Origin: Nitrospirota bacterium
Lineage (GTDB): Bacteria > Nitrospirota > Thermodesulfovibrionia > Thermodesulfovibrionales > UBA6898
DNA: 42,687 nt
NCBI GenBank assembly: GCA_021814475.1
Contig: JAKAIE010000020.1
Coordinates: forward strand, 1 to 42,687
Direction: 5' to 3'
Of the stretch, positions 25,467 through 32,957 are shown in pieces (position 1 is the stretch's first letter; each line of letters opens with the position of its first letter). Under the pieces are notes generated by a model. The model saw only the letters and a program-made list of their open reading frames with translations, ran no database searches and was not told the origin of the DNA. The position numbers were made by a program, and so were the translations under genes.

Positions 25467-26912
25467 ATGAAAAAATCCGCAGGCGCGACAGAGATGAATA
25501 AGACAGGGAAAAAGGCTGCACCCAAAATAAAACCAAAGGCAATGGCGAGGACAGCGAAGAAGTCCGTTCCCACGATCACCCCCCCGGAGAAGAGGACGAA
25601 GGAGGCAGGCATCAGGATTGAACCTGCTTCTGCCGGAAAGGCGAAGAAGACCGTCTCTCCCTCAAAACCTGCAGAAAAGACTTCTGCCGGGACCGGGACA
25701 AAAGTGAAGGCAGCCGCAAGAAAACCCGCAACAAAGGCAGAGACCTCAGCCACGGCAGGCCGGTCGATAAAGCCGGACACTAAAAGCAGCGCAAGTACCC
25801 GGCTGAAAAAAGTGGTAACTTCCAAAAAGGTTGATAAGGCCGCAAAAGCCCCAGCCGCAACGATATCCAAAAGTCCGGCAAGGAAGGCCACCCTCACAAA
25901 AAAAAGCCCTCAGGTTCAGACAAAAAAGGAAGATCCGGCAAAAAAGACTCAACCGTCACCCCGCAAGCCGGCAGCCTCAGCGAAAAAAGAACCAAAGACG
26001 ATGGCAAGGAAGCTTGAGCCGTCTGCGGTAGAGGTGGCATCGACCCGGTTGAAGGCCCCTGTAAAGAGACCCCTCAAGGCTGTCCCGAGGCATCTGACGA
26101 GCAGGTTGCCGGTGAACTCGGCGCGGAAGTTATCCTCGCAGCTGACCCCGGCCCAGGAGTTAACACGGAAGGCATATGCGCGCCCCGGCAAAATATATGT
26201 TAAAAGACCGGGAAAAATCGCGCTTGTGACTGACAGGCCGGGCACCAAAAGGACACGCCCCCTGTCCCTGATCAGCACGGCATTTTCTCCTCTCTTAGCG
26301 GATGCCGGAGATAGGGGGACGCCGGCCTCGCCGAAGAAGGCCGGAATGAAGAGGCCTCCGTTTCAGGCCATACTTCCGGAACCGGGAGAGGAACTCCTCT
26401 CGATCGCCGAGATAGAGGCCAAAGAGGGTTATGTTGCAATGAGGAAGCTGAAGATGTTCCTGCCGCGCGATGAGGGTGCGGCTGAAGCAGCCGGTCATAT
26501 ACAGACCCATGAGCCGGAAGGACTTCCCCCGGCGTACGGTAAAAATGCACTCCTGATGATCGTCGTGGACCCCGGGCTTCTCTTCGTCGACTGGGAGATA
26601 CTTTCCGAGGCCCTTCCCGCCGGGGATACACCACTGGTGCTTCGTATCTACGACGTGACCGGAAATAAGTTCAACCGAGCTCACGCCCGCGGTTTTATCG
26701 ACGTGGGTCTCGGGTCGAGGTCCGGCAGCGGCTACCTGGAACTTGAGCTGCAGGGCAGGGAGATACTCGGAGAGATCGGGCCTGCGGGCCCGGGCGGAAG
26801 ACTCACCGCGATCATCAGGTCGGAAAGGCTCACACTCCCCCCCCTTCTGAGATACGATGAGTCCGGCATCGTCCGGAAGCTGCAGGAGGCGGGCATTCCC
26901 GTCGGCTATTAG
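25467..26912 (+). CDS. DUF4912 protein with long Lys/Ala/Pro-rich basic N-terminal region
   Basis: A 481-residue protein. The first 250 or so residues are low-complexity and very basic (repeated KKA, AKK, PAKKT, KPAAS), like histone H1 tails. About residues 310-345 form a small helical segment (LLSIAEIEAKEGYVAMRKL). Residues about 350-480 are a DUF4912 domain: YGKNALLMIVVDPGLLFVDWEI, the VLRIYDVTG strand, and the ending RYDESGIVRKLQEAG. DUF4912 proteins are of unknown function. The start is the first ATG at 25467; a second in-frame ATG lies at 25494. The tail resembles that of the AK-rich protein at 20458. A nucleoid or polyanion-binding role is inferred only. Confidence 0.8.
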   Translation: MKKSAGATEMNKTGKKAAPKIKPKAMARTAKKSVPTITPPEKRTKEAGIRIEPASAGKAKKTVSPSKPAEKTSAGTGTKVKAAARKPATKAETSATAGRSIKPDTKSSASTRLKKVVTSKKVDKAAKAPAATISKSPARKATLTKKSPQVQTKKEDPAKKTQPSPRKPAASAKKEPKTMARKLEPSAVEVASTRLKAPVKRPLKAVPRHLTSRLPVNSARKLSSQLTPAQELTRKAYARPGKIYVKRPGKIALVTDRPGTKRTRPLSLISTAFSPLLADAGDRGTPASPKKAGMKRPPFQAILPEPGEELLSIAEIEAKEGYVAMRKLKMFLPRDEGAAEAAGHIQTHEPEGLPPAYGKNALLMIVVDPGLLFVDWEILSEALPAGDTPLVLRIYDVTGNKFNRAHARGFIDVGLGSRSGSGYLELELQGREILGEIGPAGPGGRLTAIIRSERLTLPPLLRYDESGIVRKLQEAGIPVGY

Positions 26913-26955
26913 CCTGAAGTCTCCCCTTCCCACCCCTTCTAAAATTGTGTTTTTA

Positions 26956-27011
26956 CCCTGTATATTGTAATATTTCTGTATATATACAGGGCATAGGCAT
27001 AGCACTGTATA
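26956..27011 (+). promoter_or_regulatory. CTGTATA repeats and palindrome before the ccsB-hemA operon
   Basis: CCCTGTATAT (26956-26965) and ATATACAGGG (26982-26991) form a perfect 10-bp inverted repeat with a 16-nt loop. Inside it lies a second perfect palindrome, CTGTATATATACAG (26976-26989). The word CTGTATA occurs three times (26958, 26976, 27005). AT-rich -10-like boxes overlap these, so a regulator binding here would probably control the operon. It recalls LexA-type boxes but has 6 rather than 8 bases between CTGT and ACAG. Confidence 0.45.
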
Positions 27012-27028
27012 CCTGTGAAACGACCCGT

Positions 27029-27199
27029 ATGAACGAAAATATAGAGAAAGAAATAAAGAAACACGCTGAGAACGGCAAGATTACCTGCGCAGTCGCCCGG
27101 AAGATCGCCGAGGACCTGGGGGTCCCCTATAAAGAGGTCGGCAGGGCAGCGGATAAGGCCGGTATCAGGATAAAAGACTGTCAACTCGGTTGTTTTTGA
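27029..27199 (+). CDS. 56-residue protein with Cys tail DCQLGCF, coupled to ccsB
   Basis: The small protein reads MNENIEKEIKKHAENGKI, then TCAVARKIAEDLGVPYKEVGR, and ends in a Cys-containing tail DCQLGCF. The middle predicts as a helix-turn-helix-like fold. I recall similar small proteins with the same tail in other anaerobes, but no function. There is no good ribosome site. Its TGA (27197-27199) overlaps the ccsB ATG by one base (TGATG), so ccsB translation is likely coupled to it. It is the first gene of the operon with ccsB and hemA; a link to haem or cytochrome assembly is inferred. Confidence 0.7.
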   Translation: MNENIEKEIKKHAENGKITCAVARKIAEDLGVPYKEVGRAADKAGIRIKDCQLGCF

Positions 27200-28014
27200 T
27201 GGAGATTATTCTTTTCGAATTTGCGTTGACCTTTTATTTTGCCGCGGCGATCGTCGGCATCCTGGAACTCTTCAAAGGCACCAAGACCACCTCCCGAATC
27301 ATGCTCGGGCTGACGGTGCTCGGGTTCGCCCTTCACACCGCGGACATCATCACCATGTATGCCATAGGCGGACACATCCCGATATCGAACCTTCACGAGG
27401 CGTCCTCTTTCTTTGCCTGGTGTATAATATTTCTCTTCTTTTTCCTTGAATACCGTTACCGGATAGGCCTTCTCGGGTCGTTCATCATGCCGGTTGTCTT
27501 TATCATGATGCTCTCTTCATCGATCCTGCCGCGCACGATCAAACCACTGAGCCCTGTGCTTCAGAGCTACTGGTTCGGGATACATACCCTGCTGGCCTTT
27601 ACAGGAGATGCGGCCTTCGCCCTCGCCTTCGGCATCGGGATCATGTATCTCGTGCAGGAGCACTATGTCAAATCCAAACATCTGGGAGGACTCTTCCAGA
27701 GACTGCCGAGCCTCGAGACGCTCGATGAGATCAACTACCGGCTGATCACGATCGGCTGGCCACTCCTGACCCTTGCGATCATCACCGGCGTGATCTGGGC
27801 CGAAACCGCCTGGGGAAAATACTGGAGATGGGACCCGAAAGAGGTCTGGTCCATGATTACATGGTTTATCTATGCCGCAGTGCTCCATGTCAGGCTGATC
27901 GCCGGATGGAGGGGAAGGAGGGCAGCCATACTCTCGATCATCGGCTTTTGCGCGGTGCTTTTCACCTTCTTCGGTGTCAATCTCATTCTAAAAGGCATGC
28001 ATGCGTTTGTATGA
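27199..28014 (+). CDS. ccsB: Cytochrome c biogenesis protein CcsB/ResC-type
   Basis: A membrane subunit of the system II haem delivery and ligation complex for c-type cytochromes. The 271-residue protein has about eight membrane helices and the haem-handling WWD-type segment WAETAWGKYWRWDPKEVWSM near 205, with conserved His residues in loops (for example ISNLHEASS and FGIHTLLAF). It is shorter than fused CcsBA proteins and corresponds to the CcsA/HemX-like family usually encoded beside hemA. A partner ResB is not in this window. Overlaps: TGATG with the gene before, ATGA with hemA after. Confidence 0.9.
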   Translation: MEIILFEFALTFYFAAAIVGILELFKGTKTTSRIMLGLTVLGFALHTADIITMYAIGGHIPISNLHEASSFFAWCIIFLFFFLEYRYRIGLLGSFIMPVVFIMMLSSSILPRTIKPLSPVLQSYWFGIHTLLAFTGDAAFALAFGIGIMYLVQEHYVKSKHLGGLFQRLPSLETLDEINYRLITIGWPLLTLAIITGVIWAETAWGKYWRWDPKEVWSMITWFIYAAVLHVRLIAGWRGRRAAILSIIGFCAVLFTFFGVNLILKGMHAFV

Positions 28015-29279
28015 AGATATTCGCCCTCGGGGTTAATCATAAGACAGCCAGCGTCGACATCCGGGAGCGGCTTGCGTTCAGCGGCAACAAACTGGAAGAG
28101 GGGATCAAGCGGCTGCACTCGCTTCCGGAGGTCAGAGAGGTTGCGGTCCTCTCGACCTGCAACAGGGTCGAGTTGTATGCCTGCGTTGACAGCGTCCCCG
28201 CCGCCTCGGAGCAGATAAAAGACTTTCTCTCCGGCTTCCATGAGGTGGCCCGGAGAGACTTTGAGAAGGCCCTCTTCGCCCTTGACGGCCCCGATGCCGT
28301 GCGGCATGTCTTCAGGGTCGCTTCCAGCCTGGATTCGATGGTCCTCGGCGAACCGCAGATCCTCGGCCAGATCAAGGCCGCTTTTGATTTCTCGCTCAGC
28401 AAAAAGACAACCGGGGTGCTCCTAAACAAGCTGATGAAAAAGGCGATTTCGACTGCGAAACGGGTCAGGACCGAGACCCGTATCGCTGAAAATGCCGTCT
28501 CGATCAGTTTTGCCGCGGTGGAACTCGCCAAGAAGATCTTCACGAACCTGTCCGGCAAGTCATTCATGCTCATGGGGGCGGGGGAGATGGCTGAACTCGC
28601 GGCGCGCCACCTTGTCAATAACGGGGTTACTGGGGTAATGGTTGTCAACAGGACCTATGACCGCGGTTGCGAGCTCGCCGCCGAGTTCAACGGGAAGGCG
28701 GTCAGATTCGAGAACTTCCTGGAAGAACTGACCCATGCGGATATCATCATATGCTCGACCGGCGCCCCGACCTATGTCCTTCACCGCGACCAGATGCAGA
28801 AGGTAATGAAAGAGAGGAAGCAGAAACCGGTATTCATCATCGACATCTCTGTGCCAAGGAATATCGACCCGGAAATCAACAGGATCGACAACGTCTACCT
28901 TTATGACGTCGACAATCTCCAGGATGTCGTCGACACCAATCTCCAGGGGAGGAAGGCTGAAGCGGAAAAGGCCGAGGGGATCATCGGCGAAGAGGTCGAC
29001 AAGTTCGGCAGGTGGATGTCCACCCTTGATTCGGTGCCCACGATCGTCGCACTCAGACAGAGGGCGGAGGAGATCAGGATCGAAGAGCTGGAGAAATTCC
29101 GAAACAAGTTCCCGGGCTTGGATGAGGCACAGATGAAGGCGGTCGACTACCTGGCCGCGGCAATAATCAATAAACTGATACACGCCCCGACAGTTGCCCT
29201 GAAGGATGACGCCGAGGACCGGGACGAACTGATCGCGCTGACAAAGAGGCTCTACGGCATCAATGGGGATGACGATTAA
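28011..29279 (+). CDS. hemA: Glutamyl-tRNA reductase
   Basis: NADPH-dependent reduction of glutamyl-tRNA to glutamate-1-semialdehyde, the committed step of C5 haem synthesis. The 422 residues show the catalytic Cys50 in LSTCNRVELY, FRVASSLDSMVLGEPQILGQ near 105, the NADPH-binding GAGEMAELAARHL near 190, and the C-terminal dimerisation helix. Start: ATG at 28011, overlapping the ccsB stop by 4 nt (ATGA), so the genes are translationally coupled. Pairing hemA with ccsB joins haem synthesis to cytochrome maturation. No hemC, hemB or hemL follows in this window. Confidence 0.95.
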   Translation: MKIFALGVNHKTASVDIRERLAFSGNKLEEGIKRLHSLPEVREVAVLSTCNRVELYACVDSVPAASEQIKDFLSGFHEVARRDFEKALFALDGPDAVRHVFRVASSLDSMVLGEPQILGQIKAAFDFSLSKKTTGVLLNKLMKKAISTAKRVRTETRIAENAVSISFAAVELAKKIFTNLSGKSFMLMGAGEMAELAARHLVNNGVTGVMVVNRTYDRGCELAAEFNGKAVRFENFLEELTHADIIICSTGAPTYVLHRDQMQKVMKERKQKPVFIIDISVPRNIDPEINRIDNVYLYDVDNLQDVVDTNLQGRKAEAEKAEGIIGEEVDKFGRWMSTLDSVPTIVALRQRAEEIRIEELEKFRNKFPGLDEAQMKAVDYLAAAIINKLIHAPTVALKDDAEDRDELIALTKRLYGINGDDD

Positions 29280-29303
29280 AAATACTGCAAGATGGAGGCA
29301 GGC

Positions 29304-29777
29304 ATGAAAAGGACCATTCGGATCGTTCTGTTACTGCTGGTGATGTCAATCGTATGGGGAGCGGCTGCTTTTGCAGCAGACAGTGATTACGAGGCGGCCA
29401 GCAAATACTATTACAGCGGCAAGTACGGCAAGGCGGTCGAGCTTCTCCGGAAATATATCGAACAGAACCCCGATGCCTCCGCCTATTACATGCTGGGTTA
29501 CTCTCTGTATGAGCTGAAGCGGTTCAGCGAGGCGGACGACTTTTTCCGGGATGCCTATCTCATCGACCCGAACTACAGCCCTATACCCACTTCAAAAAAG
29601 AGAAGTCAGCCGACAAGACGCTTCAGGCCACATGCAAAGAAGCACAGGGGGCCGGCGGCTGTTTCCGCAAATCCGCAGAAAAAAGCAGCTGTTTCCGTAT
29701 TGCCGGCGCAGCCCCTAAAGGCAGTGACCGCAAAGGAAGGAACCAAGCCCGCAGCAAACGTCAAGCCGTCAAAATAA
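29304..29777 (+). CDS. Exported TPR protein with basic tail
   Basis: A 157-residue protein with a signal peptide (MKRTIRIVLLLLVMSIVW, cleavage near AFA at residue 24-26). About two TPR units follow (EAASKYYYSGKYGKAVELL, and AYYMLGYSLYELKRFSEAD). A Lys/Pro/Ala-rich tail of about 60 residues ends the protein. The ATG at 29304 is chosen because GGAGG lies 5 nt upstream. It lies 24 bp behind hemA, so probably ends that operon; a strong terminator follows. It likely acts as a periplasmic scaffold; the partner is unknown. Confidence 0.75.
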   Translation: MKRTIRIVLLLLVMSIVWGAAAFAADSDYEAASKYYYSGKYGKAVELLRKYIEQNPDASAYYMLGYSLYELKRFSEADDFFRDAYLIDPNYSPIPTSKKRSQPTRRFRPHAKKHRGPAAVSANPQKKAAVSVLPAQPLKAVTAKEGTKPAANVKPSK

Positions 29778-29791
29778 ACAGTACCGCAGCC

Positions 29792-29837
29792 AGGGCAAAA
29801 AAATACCCTGCGGGGACGCAGGGTATTTTTTTGCCCT
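29792..29837. terminator. Bidirectional intrinsic terminator
   Basis: A perfect 20-bp stem (29792-29811 with 29818-29837) around the 6-base loop GGGGAC. Both arms contain a run of seven A/T, so each strand shows a GC-rich hairpin (TACCCTGC with GCAGGGTA) followed by seven Ts. It separates the converging hemA-TPR unit and the oxygen-response operon. Confidence 0.9.
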
Positions 29838-29851
29838 TATGCCCGGGGGGC

Positions 29852-29980
29852 TTAAACCTTTTCGAAGGAATCCTTTCCCGCATTGCAGACCGGACAGGTC
29901 CAGTCATCGGGCAGACTCTCAAACGGCGTGCCTTCCGCCTCTTCATTATACTCGTAGCCGCATACAGAACACTTCCACAT
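29852..29980 (-). CDS. Rubredoxin
   Basis: A 42-residue one-iron electron carrier, slightly shorter than the usual 45-54. Cys4-x2-Cys7 ([10 protein letters not shown]) and Cys29-x2-Cys32 ([14 protein letters not shown]) form the Fe(SCys)4 site; the aromatic and PDDW residues typical of rubredoxins are kept. It starts 2 bp after the flavodiiron stop, so it is translated from the same mRNA and almost certainly passes electrons to that oxygen reductase. It is the last gene of the PerR-led operon. Confidence 0.93.
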   Translation of the reverse strand: MWKCSVCGYEYNEEAEGTPFESLPDDWTCPVCNAGKDSFEKV

Positions 29981-29982
29981 GA

Positions 29983-31209
29983 TCAGACCACCTCCTCGAA
30001 TTTCTTGTGATATTCCCTGACGCTTTTTGCGAAGGCCTGGCCGAATTCATAACACTTCGTCTCTTCCTCCGGTGTCGGCCTATACAGCACCTGCAGGCCT
30101 GGCTCGACAACCTCCAGCCCCATACGCTTGAACTCCTCGTAGGCGTCCTTGACCGCGCCACCTCCCCACCCGTAGCTGCCGAAGGCGCCCGCGATACGGT
30201 TCTTCGGCCTCAGGCCCCTTACGTGCGTCAGGAATTCCGCGACAGTCGGATACATGATGTTATTCAGCGTCGGGGTCCCGATAAGACAGCCCCGTGACTT
30301 CCAGAATTCCTTTATCGCCGCACTCATTGGTGTTGCCCGAAGCTTGATCACCTTGCAGTCTACGCCTTCGTCCCTGATGCCCTGCATGATCGGGAGTGCC
30401 ATCGCCTCCGTGCTGTGCCACATAGTGTCATAGATAATGGCTACGCTCAGGTTCGCCTTGCCCTGTGCAAGGGCGAGGTATTCCTTCAGCACCTTCTGCG
30501 GATGGGTCCTCCAGATGATACCATGATCAGGGGCGATCATATCGATCTCCAGCCCGAGTTTCTGCACCTCGCCAATCTTGTTCTTGATGATCTGACCGAA
30601 CGGCATAAGAATATTGGCGTAATAATCGACGACCGCATCATCCAGTTCAGACATGGATTCGCAGGTGATCAGCTCGTCGTCAAACCGGGTCGACGAGGCG
30701 ATATGCTGGCCGAACCCGTCCTGGCTGAAGAGGACCTTGTCCTCTTTGACATAGGTCATCATCGAATCTGGCCAGTGGAGCATCGGTGTCTCCAGGAACA
30801 TCAATGTCCGCTTGCCTATGGTGAGGGTCTCCCCTGTCTTGACAATTTTGATGTCCCATTTCGATATGTCGAAAAAGCGTGTGAGGCCTTTTTTGCCCTT
30901 ATCGGTGATATAGATCGTTGCATTCGGTGCAAGCGCCATCACGTCGTCGAGGCTTGTAACATGGTCGTTTTCGATATGGTTGACGACGACGTGCCTGATC
31001 TTCGCCGGGTCTACGATGCTCCTGATATTCTTGATCGTCGTCTGCGAAAAATCGTATTTCACCGTGTCGACGAGGGTTACCTCCTCGTCCATGATCAGAT
31101 AGTTGTTGTACGTCGTGCCCCGGGGTGTCGCATACCCGTGAAAGTCGCGGACCGCCCAGTCGATCGCTCCGACCCAGTAAATGTCTTTCTTCAGTTCAAC
31201 AGCCTTCAT
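29983..31209 (-). CDS. A-type flavodiiron protein (rubredoxin:oxygen oxidoreductase, FprA/ROO)
   Basis: Reduces O2 to water (and, in some homologues, NO to N2O) in the cytoplasm with electrons from rubredoxin. 408 residues: an N-terminal metallo-beta-lactamase-like domain with the diiron ligands H78-x-E80-x-D82-H83 (NHIENDH), H145 ([10 protein letters not shown]), D164 (SQDGFGQH) and a His near 224 (APDHGIIW). A C-terminal flavodoxin domain from about 253 ([18 protein letters not shown]) binds FMN. All ligands are present. It has a rubredoxin 2 bp downstream and a desulforedoxin 57 bp upstream. Whether it prefers O2 or NO cannot be told from sequence. Confidence 0.95.
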   Translation of the reverse strand: MKAVELKKDIYWVGAIDWAVRDFHGYATPRGTTYNNYLIMDEEVTLVDTVKYDFSQTTIKNIRSIVDPAKIRHVVVNHIENDHVTSLDDVMALAPNATIYITDKGKKGLTRFFDISKWDIKIVKTGETLTIGKRTLMFLETPMLHWPDSMMTYVKEDKVLFSQDGFGQHIASSTRFDDELITCESMSELDDAVVDYYANILMPFGQIIKNKIGEVQKLGLEIDMIAPDHGIIWRTHPQKVLKEYLALAQGKANLSVAIIYDTMWHSTEAMALPIMQGIRDEGVDCKVIKLRATPMSAAIKEFWKSRGCLIGTPTLNNIMYPTVAEFLTHVRGLRPKNRIAGAFGSYGWGGGAVKDAYEEFKRMGLEVVEPGLQVLYRPTPEEETKCYEFGQAFAKSVREYHKKFEEVV

Positions 31210-31266
31210 ACAACCTCCATAGGTGTGATGATTTTCTCCGCTTCTTCTGAGACGGCAGAGGCTCGC

Positions 31267-31383
31267 CTATCCGGCCTGTTCCATGGGTTTGCCGCAGCAG
31301 AACAGGGTCCCGGCCCCTTCATGAGTGATGAGCGCCTCGTTTCCGCAGATGGTGCATGTATACTTCTGTCCCTTCTTTGTCAT
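31267..31383 (-). CDS. Desulforedoxin-like small iron protein
   Basis: A 38-residue protein with Cys10-x2-Cys13 (YTCTICGNEA) and adjacent Cys29-Cys30 (FCCGKPM). This is the desulforedoxin fold, otherwise seen as the N-terminal domain of desulfoferrodoxin (superoxide reductase); here it stands alone. AGGAG lies 6 nt before the ATG at 31383. It lies 11 bp after the rubredoxin-fusion gene. It probably serves as an electron carrier in the same oxygen-defence operon. No superoxide reductase catalytic domain is attached. Confidence 0.88.
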   Translation of the reverse strand: MTKKGQKYTCTICGNEALITHEGAGTLFCCGKPMEQAG

Positions 31384-31394
31384 GCGTCTCTCCT

Positions 31395-31874
31395 TTACCC
31401 GACCCGTTCGAATACGTTCTTGCCCGCCTTGCATACCGCACAACGCCATTCAGCCGGCAGAGCCTCAAATTTTACCTTCTCGACAGCCTCCTTGTACAGC
31501 CACTTGCAGGCTGCGCACCGCCACAGGCCATAATCCTCACGCGCGCCGGTCTCCGAAACCACCTCCCAGCCCCTTGCCTTCCAGTCCTCCAGATCGGGAG
31601 GATAATAGCCTGAAAAGATCGATTTGTCCCGGGCGTCCTCCATAGTCACCTCGACGACGAAATCGCCTTTCCTGACCGTGTAGCCCCAGGAGAAATGGTC
31701 CCTGGTCTGCGGCGTCGACGCCTTGCTCGCGTGAATTAATACATTACCATTTCTCTTCAGCTTTGACCAGCTGTGGCAGCAGGGCAGCACAGAAGTGCAA
31801 CCGCACTTGCCTCCCTTGAGTTCGAGTCCGTCCACCCGGAAGCCGCCGGGAATTTTTTCTACAGGGATATCCAT
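31395..31874 (-). CDS. Uncharacterised Cys-containing domain fused to a C-terminal rubredoxin
   Basis: A 159-residue protein. Residues 118-159 are a clear rubredoxin: Cys120-x2-Cys123 (LWRCAACKWLY) and Cys145-x2-Cys148 (WRCAVCKAGKNVFE). Residues 1-110 belong to no family I recognise. They contain a four-Cys cluster C24-x-C26, C32-C33 (KCGCTS, PCCHSW), then a beta-rich stretch with HFSWGY and VVEVTMED. GGAG lies 5 nt before the ATG at 31874; the frame stays open upstream. It sits in the middle of the PerR-led operon, so a redox or oxygen-defence role with internal electron transfer from rubredoxin is inferred. Confidence 0.75.
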   Translation of the reverse strand: MDIPVEKIPGGFRVDGLELKGGKCGCTSVLPCCHSWSKLKRNGNVLIHASKASTPQTRDHFSWGYTVRKGDFVVEVTMEDARDKSIFSGYYPPDLEDWKARGWEVVSETGAREDYGLWRCAACKWLYKEAVEKVKFEALPAEWRCAVCKAGKNVFERVG

Positions 31875-31977
31875 CTGTTCTCCTCTCAATTGTCTGGCCC
31901 CGCATGCCGCACAGGCCACGAGTCCCGGAACCAGCATGTTCTTAATGCTGCAGGGACTGGCCTGCTTCCATGTCAGA

Positions 31978-32415
31978 TCATTCTGCTTCGCGGGCCTTGC
32001 GCCATCCTTCTCTTTCCAGTCTCGACATCCTCTCCGCGCCCCATTTCTTGAACTCCTCAATGTATTTTTTCGGGTTGCTCCTTGAAAGCTTCACCAGGTC
32101 TTCCCGCTCCCTCACTGAATCTATATGGTCTGTCGGATGTACACCGCGCCAGGTGCAGTACCCCTCATCGAAGAGATACTCGGGCGTGATCGTCGCGGGC
32201 TGAAGCCTCTGGCCCGCAAAACGCGCTACATCCATATCGAAATCGATAATCCAGCCATTATCCCGTATCATCGAAGCCGCATTCAGAGCGATATCCGGTG
32301 AGCATTTCGGGCAATAGAGCCGGTTGATCACCTCCACCGGCATGACCTCGTCCCTGAAATTGAAGCTTGCAGAGCTGAAGCCGCATACGCAGTTCATTGA
32401 ATGGTCTACACACAT
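31978..32415 (-). CDS. Uncharacterised Cys-rich protein of the PerR operon
   Basis: A protein of 145 residues, or 139 if it begins at the ATG at 32397. The N-terminus reads NCVCGFSSASF, then YCPKCSPD: Cys9-x-Cys11 and Cys35-x2-Cys38 form a likely zinc-ribbon or single-iron site. A further Cys is at 87 (GYCTWRGV). The C-terminal 50 residues are charged and helical. A GGAGG 10 nt before the ATG at 32415 favours that start, which overlaps the perR-like gene by 10 nt. No family is known to me. Its place between the PerR-like regulator and redox proteins suggests a function in peroxide or oxygen defence. Confidence 0.7.
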   Translation of the reverse strand: MCVDHSMNCVCGFSSASFNFRDEVMPVEVINRLYCPKCSPDIALNAASMIRDNGWIIDFDMDVARFAGQRLQPATITPEYLFDEGYCTWRGVHPTDHIDSVREREDLVKLSRSNPKKYIEEFKKWGAERMSRLEREGWRKAREAE

Positions 32416-32840
32416 TTTTCCATATCCTCCCTGGAATAACGATTATTTTTTTTGCACTCCGGGCAGATGCCGAAGAATTCGACATGGCTCCCGGTAATCA
32501 TAAAGTCGGAGGCCGAATCTTCAGGAAGCGTCAGATCAAATGGGACCGTTATATCCACAACCCTCTTGCAACTTGTACAGATCAGATGATTGTGATCAGA
32601 GGTGTTAGGATCAAACCTTTTCTTGTCCGGATCGATCGACAGTTCAGAGATGCATCCCTTTGCCCTGAGCGTAGCCAGCGTGGTATAGACGGTCGCAAAA
32701 GACATCGTAGGGTATTTCGCATGAAGATCGTTATAGATATCCTCTGCAGAGGGATGTGCCTTGTTGCCCTCCAGATACCCGAGGATGGCGAGTCTCTGGG
32801 GGGTCAATTTTATTCCTATGTCTTTGTACTTTGCCATCAT
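32406..32840 (-). CDS. Fur-family peroxide sensor (PerR-like)
   Basis: A 144-residue Fur-superfamily repressor. The winged helix lies in residues 1-80 (TPQRLAILGYL; SFATVYTTLATL recognition helix). The structural zinc site has Cys88-x2-Cys91 and Cys126-x2-Cys129. The regulatory site matches B. subtilis PerR: H29, D77 (RFDP), H83 and H85 (DHNH), and D96 (VVDI), where Fur proteins have Glu at the last position. This supports iron-catalysed peroxide sensing rather than iron or zinc sensing. It is the first gene of the oxygen-defence operon and divergent from a COG0523 GTPase. AT-rich sequence at 32864-32905 is where its operator would lie. Confidence 0.88.
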   Translation of the reverse strand: MMAKYKDIGIKLTPQRLAILGYLEGNKAHPSAEDIYNDLHAKYPTMSFATVYTTLATLRAKGCISELSIDPDKKRFDPNTSDHNHLICTSCKRVVDITVPFDLTLPEDSASDFMITGSHVEFFGICPECKKNNRYSREDMEKCV

Positions 32841-32957
32841 GCCATCTCCATTAATGTTTATTTTTAATTAATTAATGATATCAGATAATAATCGTTACTG
32901 TCAACAGGCTTGATCTCTATAACAGCAGAGAATGATAATATTGTGGAAGGAAGGGCT

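Noticed and set aside
26976-26989. E. coli-type LexA box
   Set aside because: CTGT and ACAG are separated by 6 bases rather than 8, and the downstream genes are for cytochrome and haem synthesis, not SOS.
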